Source of the DNA: Drosophila pseudoobscura
Lineage: Eukaryota > Arthropoda > Insecta > Diptera > Drosophilidae
DNA: 64,000 bases
Direction: 5' to 3'
Assembly: GCF_009870125.1 (NCBI RefSeq)
Contig: NC_046680.1
Span: forward strand, 16,201,501-16,265,500
Positions 1 through 11,400 of this stretch are shown piece after piece. Position 1 is the stretch's first letter; the number at the start of each line of letters is the position of its first letter. Under the pieces are notes generated by a model that saw only the letters and a program-made list of their open reading frames with translations, was not told the DNA's origin and did not search any database. Both the position numbers and the translations under genes were made by a program.

Positions 1-2367
1 ATTGAAAATGGAAAAAGGAACAAGAAAAAGAAAAAGAAACACTTGCCACTGAGCAAAGCTAGAAAATCTAATTAGCAGTAGCTGGTGATTCAGGGGCAGG
101 GGCAGGGGCATTCGCAGGGCCATGGCCAGGGGCACGTCTGGGGGACGGGACCGAGAATTGGCACATAGGAGCTTTTTCTAACAATAGTTTGCTAGATATA
201 GGTATCATGCCACCAGCTGGACGGGGGTACGTTCTTATCTTTTTCTTATATGCATATGATAAGGGGATACTAACTATCTTTCCATTTGTCTTCCTAATCT
301 TGATATGACTTCTGCGGCTAGGCTACTGTTGTCGCCTTCTTAGATCTGGTCAGATCAGGGAGAGCTTCCTCCAGACGCGGAAATGCCATAAAGTTACTCA
401 TTGCGACTATAATTACATTGTGCCCTGCATTGTTGCAGCCTCTTATCAAAAGTAAACCATATAGCACATATAAAACATACATACATATATGTGTACAGTG
501 CGTTTGGGAAATTCTATCAATGTTTGAGAGCTTGATTGATGCATGCAATTTTCATCTCAGGCAACAAGTGGTCGGTCGGGATGTCAATAGGTTGCAGTAG
601 ATGTGCGCAGGGGCGCTACTTACTCAGTTCTTTATCGGAGATAGAAATCCACTTAATCTGACGAGATTCTCCAATACGATGTTCTGTCCTTCCTTTATTT
701 TTGTTTGCCAGCACTAAGCAATACAAAAAATAGATTTTTTCCTTTGCTGGCTCTCTGAGTGTTTTGTTGTGGTTTTCCCTGCAGTTTGACTTAATCGGTG
801 TCGTTATGTTTGGACACCCGGGGTAGTGGTGGTTCCTATATAAATATGTATATATGGTGTGATATATATCTCGACATATATTTGCATATATCGTCTCCAC
901 AGGCTTTTGTTGGTGTTAAATTAAAATGGTTTTTTGCGCTTTTTATGGCTTTGCTTGTTCTGGTTTTGTGCTTAAACTAATTCAAAAGCATATTTCGTTT
1001 AGTTGGTTTGCGGTTTGGAAAACATTTGTTTTAAGGAACGTGTAGTTGATTGATTAACTTTACTGGTGCGTTTGTCCTACAATAAAAATTACTTCTTCTT
1101 TGTCCCCTCCTCGACTTGGCGCTTAATGTAAATTTGATGCTATATAAATGTATATATTAATTTTTTGTTTTTCCTTTCTTTCTTTTGCTTTGCGTGTGCC
1201 TCCGAGGGTTGTCGCTGTTGTTTTTCTTCTTGTTGTTGTTGTTGTTCTTAAACACCAGTTTATAAATGCAACAAAGTTTCAACAAATATCCATTGTACGT
1301 GCTATTGAAACAGAAAGGTTGTATGACGACGACGACGAGCTGCACAAAAACGTTAATTTCTTTCACACGCAACACTTAATGGCTCCTTTTGTGTTTAATT
1401 TTCTGCATACTTTATGCTTCTTGTGTTTGTTTATTTTTCTGTATGCAGTGGAACTGCAGGTGGAATAAGAGTGAGATTGAGAGAAACGAAAAAGAGAGTA
1501 AGAACAGAGCAGAAATTATTAGAATGCATTGCCAATACGAGTACAATTGTCGTATCGTATCATATTGGTTAAAGTAAACACAACCGAGAACTGGAGGTTC
1601 GACCTCCCACCACCCATCAGCGCCACCCACAATCGTATCATGCCCTGCCCTGCCTTATCGACACCCACAGGGAACTCATGTCAGGCAGGGGCTGAAATTT
1701 TTCAGCACCGCCGTTGCAGGCCACATTTCATATAGTTTTAACGTGCCTTTTGTATTTCTTCTTTATATTCCCGTATAAACACTCGAAAACGCTCAATTAT
1801 CGCCCATCCAACCCCCACGACAGAGTTTTTGCAACACTTTTGGTTTTTTTTTTTTTGTGGCGATGGTGTTTTTTGCTGACAAGCAGTGCCCTGCAGTGTT
1901 GTCACCGCTATATCTGTTTCACTCGCACTCCCTAGAGCGGCGAACTGCTTTATCGGCGAAACGAATACACACAGAGCGACGACGACGGGCGAGGCCAAAA
2001 ACGAACATGAAAAAATTTTGGTGGAAAAGCAACGCGAAAATTGCCCAATCCGCTCAACAATTGTTTAACATTACTTTTATTTGGCGCTTGCTCAGGCCGT
2101 TGCACATGCATTTCAACTTAAAGCGCACTTCACAATCGATTTCGGGGTGTTTTTTTGTGCCGACTGGCAATTGTGGTGTCGAGACGGAGACCAGGAGACG
2201 ATTCGATTGCTGGTTGCCTGGCTGTCGGTGAGTCCACGGATTTTTGGCGAAACTCACAACATATTTGATTTTGCATTGTTCGCTAACGTTGAAGCACGAC
2301 CAGAAACTCTTTTTGCTTGTTTTTCTTGAATTTTTTCAAGTATTTACACACGCAAAATCCACACAGC
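1..2367. other. no recognisable gene; AT-rich non-coding DNA
   Basis: I see no coding exon here. Open frames are short, lack family resemblance and are rich in simple-sequence residues. A short GGGGCA-type repeat lies near 90-115, and an AATAAA lies near 1080 on the plus strand with nothing coding upstream. The right edge (about 2,260-2,367) looks like a promoter plus a 5' UTR exon on the minus strand, described separately. If so, most of this stretch would be the first intron of a gene running off the left edge. It could equally be plain intergenic DNA. Confidence 0.4.
2258..2345 (-). other. possible leftward 5' UTR exon
   Basis: Read on the minus strand, this A-rich stretch has a 5'-UTR-like composition. 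It ends at a good splice donor, GTT|GTGAGT, with the exon ending at 2258. It lies just downstream of a Motif-1-like site (about 2366-2376) and a DRE (2384-2391). An ATG sits just before the donor. No acceptor or coding exon further left could be recognised in the window, so the gene identity is unknown. This is an inference from promoter and donor signals only. Confidence 0.22.
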
Positions 2368-2383
2368 AGTGTGGCCGCGGATT

Positions 2384-2391
2384 TATCGATA
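2384..2391. promoter_or_regulatory. DRE (TATCGATA)
   Basis: This is a perfect 8-bp DNA replication-related element, the core binding site of DREF/BEAF-32. It is common about 20-60 bp upstream of housekeeping start sites in flies. A Motif-1-like CGGCCACACTG (minus strand, one mismatch to YGGTCACACTR) lies about 10 bp to the left. The pair would fire leftward. Function is inferred from the motif alone. Confidence 0.5.
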
Positions 2392-2539
2392 CAATATACG
2401 GTCCGACCCTCAGAAATATACCGAAACATACCGTCTTACTTTGAAAATATACCGTAGATATACTGACGAATTCAAGTTCTGCTTTACATATTCCTCGTTT
2501 TTGATATTCCGTTGAATATTACTAGCTATATAGAACTTT

Positions 2540-5215
2540 TAGCCGTGCCCACATAATTTTAACCGATTAACGAATGAATTTTCTACACTATTGGTTAGTT
2601 TTTAGTCCTTGCTTTTATTGTATTTTGGCTAAAACAAGGTTTGAACAAAATAGTTCAACAAAAAAACAGTCGCAATGTTGCTGGTATTTGAAGACATGAT
2701 GCTTGTATAGGCCTTTGTACACCCTATTTCGCTAATTTTATATGAAGATCAAACGTAATTTGTTAAGACCTTTTCTCAAATTGATATGTTTTTGACTTCT
2801 TCATGTGTATTATTAGTATCTTGTATAAATTTAAGTCGATCCTGATACCTACTGAGCCTTGGAAGACAAACGTATTCACAATTCTATAACATCCATTTCC
2901 CCCAGGGTATGTGTGCATGGAGTTAGCAACATGTTTGTGCATGGAATGAGACTCATTGTTGCAAAAGCGAAACTGAGGCGAATCGGGTATTGCCTATATT
3001 TCAAGCTATAGATGCCCACTTAGCTTTATCCCATAGATAAATGCATTTTATACAAGATTGCTTCTTTTAATTACCTTAATGTATTATATTTTGACCAAAA
3101 AACGGTTTTCAAGTAAATGTTGCTGCAACAGTGTGTATGGAATGTGCAACATTGTGTATGGAACGAGACTCATTGTTGCTAAAGCGAATTTGCGGCGAAC
3201 TGCGGCGAACTGCGGCGAATTAAAAAAAAACGACCAATTCCTTATATTCTTTGTTCCGTTGAATAATACTATCTATATGGAACATTTAGCCAAGCCCACT
3301 CAATTTTGTACGATTGATGAATCAATTCTATACATGATTGGCCTATTCGAAATACTTGCATTTATTGGATTTTTATATAAAATTGAAAATTAAATTAATA
3401 GATGACAAAAATACCATTTAGCACTAAAAAACACCACATGGGAGCGCGGCTAAAACCAGTTTCTACAGTATATACGGTCTCACTTGAAAAATATACCGAG
3501 TGGTGCGCGCCAAATCGAACTTTTTTGAATGTGAGCGACAAGGATTTAAATGTTGTCAACCGGGCCTTTATCTATGCCCACATAATTTTAACCGATTAAC
3601 GAATGAATTTTCTACACAATTGGTTAGTTTTTAGTCCTTGCTTTTATTGTATTTTGGCTAAAACAAGGTTTGAACAAAATAGTTCAACAAAAACAACAGT
3701 CGCAATGTTGCTGGTATTTGAAGACATGATGCGTGTATAGGCCTTTGTACACCCTATTTTGTTAATTTTATATGAAGATGAAACGTGATTTATAAAGACC
3801 TTTTCTCAAATTGATATTCTTTAAACATATTCAAGTACATGATTAGTATCTTGTATAAATTTAAGTCGATCCTGATACCTACTGAGCCTTGGAAGACAAA
3901 CGTATTCACAATTCTATAACATCCATTTCCCCCAGGGTATGTGTGCATGGAATTAGCAACATGTTTGTGCATGGAATGAGAATCATTGTTGCAAAAGCAA
4001 AACTGAGGCGAATCGGGTATTGCCTAGATTTCAAGCTATAGATGCCCACTTAGCTTTATCCCATAGATAAATGCATTTTTCACAAGATTGCTTCTTTTAA
4101 TTACCTTAATGTATTATATTTTGACCCAAAAACGGATTTCAAGTAAATGTTGCTGCAACAGTGTGTATGGAATGTGCAACATTGTGTATGGAACGAGACT
4201 CATTGTTGCTAAAGCGAATTTGCGGCGAACTGCGGCGAATTAAAAAAAAACGACCAATTCCTTATATTCTTTGTTCCGTTGAATCATACTATCTATATGG
4301 AACATTTAGCCATGCCCACTCAATTTTGTACGATTGATGAATCAATTCTATATATGATTGGCCTATTCAAAATACTTGCATTTATTGGATTTTTATATAA
4401 AATTGAAAATTAAATTAATAGATGACAAAAATACCATTTAGCACTAAAAAACACCACATGGGAGCGCGGCGAAAACCAGTTTCTACAGTATATACGGTCT
4501 CACTTGAAAAATATACCGAGTGGTGCGCGCCAAATCGAACTTTTTTGAATGTGAGCGACAAGGATTTAAATGTTGTCAACCGGGCCTTTATCTATGCCCA
4601 CATAATTTTATACGATTGATGAATCAATTTTCTACAAGATTGGTTAGTTTTTAGTCCTTGCTTTTATTGTATTTTGGCTAAAACAAGGGTTGAACAAAAT
4701 AGTTCAACAAAAAAAACAGTCGCAATGTTGCTGGTATTTGAAGACACGATGCGTGTATAGGCCTTTGTACACCCTATTTCGCTAATTTTATATGAAGATC
4801 AAACGTAATTTGTTAAGACCTCTTCTCAAATTGATATTCTTTAGACATATTCAAGTACATTATTAGTATCTTGTATATATTTATGTCGATCATGATACCT
4901 ACTGAGCCTTGGAAGACAAACATATTCACAATTCTATAACATCCATTTCCCCCAGGGTATGTGTGCATGGAATTAGCAACATGTTTGTGCATGGAATAAG
5001 ACTCATTGTTGCTAAAGCGAACTGCGGCGAACTCAAATTCGATTCAAAAAACGACCAATTCTTTATTCCGTTGAATACTATCTATATAGAACATTTAGCC
5101 ATGCCCACTCAATTTTGTACGATTGATGAATCAATTCTATACATGATCGGCCTATTCGAAATAATTGTTTCATTCATTTCATTTAATAATCTTAAATCTT
5201 AATAAGTCTTGGCCG
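2540..5215. repeat. tandem array of a ~1.02-1.03 kb unit (two full copies and a partial third)
   Basis: The same sequence restarts at 2551, 3580 and 4600 (anchor ACATAATTTTA), giving periods of 1,029 and 1,020 bp. Copies A (2551-3579) and B (3580-4599) are almost identical. Copy C (4600 to about 5215) is truncated. Each full unit holds two related sub-blocks, for example about 2914-2990 and 3128-3215, both containing GACTCATTGTTGC. In the units, the spacer near 3,460-3,515 and 4,480-4,535 carries a minus-strand match to core-promoter Motif 6 (CGGTATATTTTTC) beside a Motif-1-like GGTCTCACTT. Open frames of about 65 residues repeat with the unit but show no protein family. I do not recognise the repeat family. 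Confidence 0.85.
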
Positions 5216-5301
5216 TTATGTTCTTCACTTAAGGCCCATGAAAGCGCCGAAATATACGGTCACACTTCGATTTATATCGTTAAGATTCGATTACCTACCG
5301 C

Positions 5302-7333
5302 CACTAACCATACAGTATATAGATGTGCCAGTTCATACAACGAAATTGTCACACACCGACTTGCGCTATCCGTACCCCAGAGTGACGTCATCATGAGAGA
5401 TAGAGCGCAGAGAGAACATCTTTGCATGTGTTAGTACACACGCAATATGTTTCGACAAAAATATGTGATTGTATGTTTTTTCAGATTTTTTGAACTCTCT
5501 CAGGTTTGATCTGTTTTGCCACCAGCATGTTTTAGTGTATGGGTGCACATGCATTCTCACGTACTTTGCGTGTGTGTGTTTAGTATTGCTGGCCGCTAGA
5601 ACTGAAATTTGAGTTTGGTTCTTGTTTCGGGTCTTTTGATGGACTGACCTACCGCCACAAAATAAATGAAGAATGGGCAGGGGGTGGGGGTATGGTACGC
5701 TAGGGCGCGGGAAATAAAATAAAAGCTGTTATTTGTTTGATTAATACCACAAAATATAAAATATTACAATAATATAATTACACATTTATTTCCTTATTTT
5801 AAACAGGTTGATTATTTATTCTCGACTATATATAATAATATAATTGCACATTTATTTCCTTATCTTAAGCAGGTTGATTATAAATTATACAAATTATGCA
5901 AACGCCGTCGGTTCTCGACGTTTTGTTTATATCAAAGACTATACAATACCAAAGACTATACAATACCAAGATGTTGCATGAGCGACCAAAAAGCTGTTCT
6001 ATGGCGGGTCCTAACATTAGAACCCAAAAGGCACGAGGGAGCGCGCGGGGTTTCAATTCCCTTTTCGCCTGTACTTCGTCTCTACCGCGACCCCGCTGCC
6101 CATCGGTTTCGTCTGTTCGGCAATTCTGGACTCTCGAGCCTCAGCACCGTCGAAGCGGTGGTCGCGGATCGCCGATGTCTTTGGAGCGGCACAGTGGGAA
6201 AATTCGATTGGAAAATTCTCTATTAGAATTTATCTAAAGCACTCATACAATTTTTTTACTATTTCGGCTGAGTCCCACTGTGCCGCGCCAAAGACATCAG
6301 CGACCACGCTGCCCTACGGTTTCAGCACGCAGACGATTCATATTTTGTTTTTGTATTCTTTCTCTCGAGACACACCGACTCGACGCTGACCGGGCAGCAG
6401 TAATTTTGAAAACCCTCATGCAATATACGAATGTAATAAACTTTAATATTTATGTGCATATGTATGTACATAAGATATTTTATAATTGAATTAGAAAATT
6501 TATGGGTATTGTCCATGAGAGTATTCAAGGTGCGACCGGCATCTAAATTTGTACTTTACAGATTCCCGTCGGAAAGCGCGCGATTGACAATTGATTTGAA
6601 ATATATGTAAAACCAATTCCATTTATATTTATGCATATTTATTTAAGTATATATATATATTTTCTTATATTGTATATTTAGATACATCTTTGTTTTAGTT
6701 ATAATAAACAAAAACGTCGAGAACCGACGGCGTTTGCATAATTTGTATAATTTATAATCAACCTGCTTAAGATAAGGAAATAAATGTGCAATTATATTAT
6801 TATATATAGTCGAGAATAAATAATCAACCTGTTTAAAATAAGGAAATAAATGTGTAATTATATTATTGTAATATTTTATATTTTGTGGTATTAATCAAAC
6901 AAATAACAGCTTTTATTTTATTTCCCGCGCCCTAGCGTACCATACCCCCACCCCCTGCCCATTCTTCATTTATTTTGTGGCGGTAGGTCAGTCCATCAAA
7001 AGACCCGAAACAAGAACCAAACTCAAATTTCAGTTCTAGCGGCCAGCAATACTAAACACACACACGCAAAGTACGTGAGAATGCATGTGCACCCATACAC
7101 TAAAACATGCTGGTGGCAAAACAGATCAAACCTGAGAGAGTTCAAAAAATCTGAAAAAACATACAATCACATATTTTTGTCGAAACATATTGCGTGTGTA
7201 CTAACACATGCAAAGATGTTCTCTCTGCGCTCTATCTCTCATGATGACGTCACTCTGGGGTACGGATAGCGCAAGTCGGTGTGTGACAATTTCGTTGTAT
7301 GAACTGGCACATCTATATACTGTATGGTTAGTG
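5302..7333. mobile_element. foldback-type DNA transposon with 630-bp inverted arms, non-autonomous
   Basis: Bases 5302-5930 and 6704-7333 are near-perfect inverted copies (629 and 630 bp). The outer ends read CACTAACCATACAG and, on the other side, its reverse complement. The direct 7-bp sequence CTACCGC flanks both ends (5295-5301 and 7334-7340), which fits a target-site duplication. Each arm contains a 66-bp internal direct repeat (copies start at 5781 and 5847). The 773-bp centre (5931-6703) has no transposase frame, so this copy cannot move alone. Very long terminal inverted repeats plus a 7-bp duplication resemble P-superfamily foldback elements such as Galileo, which is known in Drosophila. 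That family assignment is an inference. Near identity of the arms suggests recent insertion or gene conversion. Confidence 0.85.
6158..6304. repeat. nested imperfect inverted repeat inside the transposon core
   Basis: GC-rich 6158-6197 pairs with 6271-6304 as an imperfect inverted repeat with CACAGTGGG / CCCACTGTG at its inner edges, around a 73-bp AT-rich loop. The adjacent motif CGCTGCCC..CGGTTTC occurs on both sides in direct orientation (about 6095-6112 and 6307-6324). The bases flanking the inner palindrome are inverted rather than direct, so it does not look like a separate transposon insertion. Confidence 0.6.
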
Positions 7334-8492
7334 CTACCGCACAAAATGGGCTGCTATCATCTTAAACCAAATACGGTCACCTACATCGTGCCCTACATCG
7401 ATACAATACCGAATAAATACCGAACTCCCAGTGCTGCAAATTACTTCTTACCCGCACTCCGTTCAAATTTAAAATCCAAATACTTCGTTTAATCTATGTT
7501 TTATTTGCATTTTTGTAAATTATTATCATTTGTTCAATATATTCATGCGATAAATAAGTGTTTAAATTAATTAAATAAAATTTAAATAATAACTTTACAG
7601 TGTGCACAATTTAAACAATTATTTCGTGTCGGGTCGAGCAATTCATTCGATTTATGTATAATCAATTAAAGTAAAATAAAACCTCGAATCGATCTGTTAG
7701 TGACTATTGGATTGTTCTCGTGTTATAAAGCTGGTGCTAGTTCGAGTTTGTTTAACAAAAAGATGAAGAAAAAAATACAATTACAAGTTCCTATTTGAAA
7801 ACAATTTCCATTTCCAAATCAAAATCCAAGTCCTGTCCTGGAGTCAACAGACGGGAATTTCTACTGGCCATCCCGATTCACTCCAGATACACGATACACA
7901 CAATTGACTATAAAAAACTCGTACTACATATTTGCAAAATACACATACAAAATGTTCAGGTTAAGGTTATATTCTCCTCCATGCCTCCTTCTTTGTTTCT
8001 TAATTTTTTTTAGCAATTACATTACTCTTTTCTTTCGAGCGATATGCGTTGAATTTGTGTGTGTTGCCTTTAACTTATTACACTTTGTTCGCATTAATTA
8101 TGAGCACAATAGTAGTTTTAACAAATAATATATGTATACGTAGATTTGCCGAGGCTTAAAACTAGAAAATAAAATTTGAAACGTCCTCAAAGTGTGGTGT
8201 GTGTTTTAATGCCATTCGCTTCGATATTCCTTTGCGTGGTGTGGTATGGTCTGCCATGGCGTTCAACAATAATAATTAATAATAACTGGAAGCACTGCTC
8301 TAGAATGCGTTTCACAGAACAAGACAATTTTAATAATGAAAATTTGGCCAAAAGTTTGGATTGGGATTTCCGTTTTGTAGATATTTATGGTTTAACAAAA
8401 TGTTGGGTGGGGTGTGGTGGCGTGGGGACTGCAGTTTGTGTGGCTGTTTGGTGGATTGGTTCTCAGCTCCGGCTCCGGTCGTCCACCTCCGC
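7334..8492 (-). other. Amph: Amph 3' UTR and downstream flank
   Basis: This lies between the transposon and the Amph stop codon. On the minus strand a canonical AATAAA (plus-strand TTTATT, 7500-7505) lies about 990 bp past the stop, so the 3' UTR plausibly spans roughly 7,480-8,492. No other gene is visible. An ATCGATA (near 7398) and GGTCAC-like bits at 7,370-7,440 resemble the promoter motifs of the repeat array. The 3' end is inferred and not proven. Confidence 0.4.
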
Positions 8493-11400
8493 TCAGATGG
8501 GGCGTGTGAAGTTGGCGGGGAAGAGGCCCTTCTCGCTGGTGCCCTCCTTCTGACCCATTAGCCAGCCTTCCTCCTGTAAATTGGTAAGGAAAAACTGCAC
8601 TCAATAAAGACAAGAAGTGTGTCCATCTGCCACAAGCGGGGAGGGGGAAACTAGCTCAAAGACAAGACAGGACCAGACGACCCAGAAGGGAGTTCAACTG
8701 CATTAACTTTACCTGATCCTCGGGATCATCGTACTCGATCACGCGAATGGTGTCCCCAATCTCGAAACTCAGCTCGTCCACATCCTCCTTCACGTAGCCG
8801 TAGGTGGCCTTCACTCGGTAGAGCACGCCGGCCGGTAAATCAGCCGTGTTGGCATCTGTGTGGAAAGAGAAGTGCGGTTCTGGTTTAGTTTAGGACCCGT
8901 GCTCAAGTACATTCCGCACATAGTGTACATCAATGGTGGCATAGCATAGCTCTGTTTAGTAGACAAAAACGCACGCAGCGGAACAACAAAGTTGCAATCT
9001 TGGCCAAACGGGGTTAGTATTCCTCGTGGAGTTAGTGGTCAGGGCTATGTGTCCAGGAGGGGGTCAGTGGGTATCAGCGCGGGGAATAAACCAACGATTG
9101 AAGCAGCTTACGTGCAAGCGATTAATGAATGACATTATGGATGGATGGAATTGATTGGTGTTTGATCGTGAATCGAGAGTGGGTGGTTGAGCTGGATAAA
9201 TCAATAATAATAGTAATAATAGCCTACATACGTGATGAAGGACACCTGTAACCAGTAGCGTAGCGTTCTCCACTCTCACCCAATTAATACGACATTAAAA
9301 CTAAGCCCAAATGAGAACAGAGATAAGTTTGCAAGCCGTGGGATGAGAACAGAGATGACCGCCAATGTCAATGTCAGATGAGTGGGTTCGATAGAGCCTG
9401 CTAGAGTGGATGCCCCTTGCAGCATGCCACACACCAAACATTACAATACAATACAATATAAAGTGCTCCGCTCAATGGGAAACTACGGCTTTAGTTGACA
9501 ACAAAATTAGACAGGCCCGAGCCTGAGCCTGAGCCTGAGCCTGACCCTGACCCTTTTGAGTTTGGGGTCTGATCCCAGTTAGTTCTCTGACGAGACGACA
9601 CGGCGCACAGCGTACTTATAAGTGGGGGATGCAGAGAGATAGTGACAAAGATTTACACAGAGAGATTAAGAGAGAGAGAGAGAGAGCTAGGAGCTAGAGA
9701 GACAGTGGGCCCAGTGGACTCGTATTGAGGTTTACTCACCATTGGGAACCTCGTAGATGCACTCATCGTCCTCTTCGAACGGATTCTTATTAGCATTATT
9801 AACGGTTTGTCTATGAACTAATTGCCTACTGATCTGATTGCTGACTGTACTTGTACTTGTATTTGTAACGGTATCTGTATCTTTATCTGTATCTGTTGAT
9901 GTAACTAAGTGCTTGGTGGTAGTAGTAGTGGTGATTCCTATCGCTGTATTACCTAATTTCTTCTGCTTGTGCTCCTCGATTGAGTTGCCGTTATTGGCGG
10001 CCGCTTCGGCCGCTGCTTCGGCATTCGTTGTTGTTGTGGGCAGCTCTTTGGGATGCTTGCCTCCACCGGCCCCGCCACTGGCAGTGCTGGTGCTGATGCT
10101 TTCCTTTTCCTTTGCCTGTGCACTGGCACTGCTTGCCGGGGATTGATTGTTGTTGCCATTACCGTTCACCTGGATGGGTGCTGCTGCTGATTCTGCTGCT
10201 CCCTCTCCTGCTGCTTTTTGTTCCTCTGCCTTTGTCACTGTCGTTGTCTGTGTGGTGGTTGTGATCTTCGTGTTGGCATTCGGACTGCTTAGCTCGGCAA
10301 TGTCCATTGCTTGGGCGCTGCTTGTGGTCGTCGCACCATTCACCCCATCAGCCGGCGTTGGACTGCTTGGCACTGGGCTGCTACTGATGCGCTGCTTTAA
10401 ATTTGGCGGCGGCGACGGCGACTCCGGCGTCGGTTCTGGTGTTGAAGAAATGGAATCAAATCTCGGCTCTTGCAGGGACGAGCTCGTGGATGTTGCTACA
10501 TTTGTATAGTTTATATTTATCGTGTTTTTTGTGTGGTTTCATTTTGATTGCATTTTTATACGTTCGATGTTGTTGTTGAATTGATTTTGGTGTTTGAATG
10601 CATTCGATACGATTGTATTATTTCATTCAATTGGTGTTTGTTTTTTGTGGTTAGAGAGGAGAGCATCATTCCAAACAAAAGATCAAATAAAAAGAGAGAA
10701 AATAAATCAAATATAACTCAGGACATGCAGGTTAAAGGGCGTTAAGTGACATTTCAATTTCGACAAGAACATGCAACATTCCATTTGACCACGGTCCCCA
10801 GTCCACAGTCCACAGCCTGGACCAGCCCATCCCACACACACATGTAAATACAATGGCATGTCTTCTGCTCTCGGATCCATTGGGGAGATTGGGGGACCGG
10901 ACCTTATAGGCTATAGTATTTTTATATGGTACAGATTAGGTCTAGCCCAGGCCGCCGCTGCCAAAAATTTTGTTTGTATTTACAATCGGGAGATCGTCTA
11001 TAAATGGAATGTTCTCGCAATGCCAAAAGGTTTTTAGTTTAAAACTCAACTTTAGAACGAAAAAGTTAACAGAATTAGTTGCCAATTCAATTTGAAACAA
11101 AGTAAAAACAAATACATATTTCTTATAAATTGCCAAAACTACAGCGAAATCATCATCATTCATAGACCATAGAGACTATACAGTGCGGGATATGCAAATA
11201 TTCTTTCTATATGTTGTGTATTATATTGAGCTCTGTTTCTTATAGTATCCGAAATAAAGTTATTCTTTAAAGGGGAGGGGGGTTTGGATTTGGTTTTGCA
11301 ATGAGATTTTTTTTGTACAGTTTCGAGCAATTTATAATTATAATTATTTGTTCGTTTTTAGCAAAAGAATAGGATAACGAAAAGGGTAAAGAAACAAACA

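Noticed and set aside
1590-1610. Possible tRNA B-box (GGTTCGACC) near 1595
   Set aside because: The flanking bases form a short palindrome, with no A-box or acceptor stem at the right spacing.
3402-4619. Two near-identical 65-residue frames (start MTKIPFSTKK) in the tandem array
   Set aside because: They are identical only because the whole unit is duplicated. The first repeat unit and the distant copy at 28 kb do not keep the frame, and no protein family is recognisable.
6189-6281. CACAGTGGG..CCCACTGTG as ends of an independent nested transposon
   Set aside because: The bases outside are inverted rather than direct repeats, so there is no target duplication. It is better read as the arms of a longer hairpin.
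5366-7269. Matching 64-residue frames on opposite strands in the transposon arms
   Set aside because: The arms are inverted copies, so any open frame is mirrored. There is no transposase motif.
9660-9705. GA-rich tract as a dosage-compensation (MSL) recognition element
   Set aside because: GA dinucleotide runs are common in fly introns, and nothing shows that this segment is X-linked or neo-X.
9838-10509. Long plus-strand frames over the Amph linker exon
   Set aside because: They are antisense shadows of a low-complexity coding exon on the minus strand, made of Val/Ala-rich runs.
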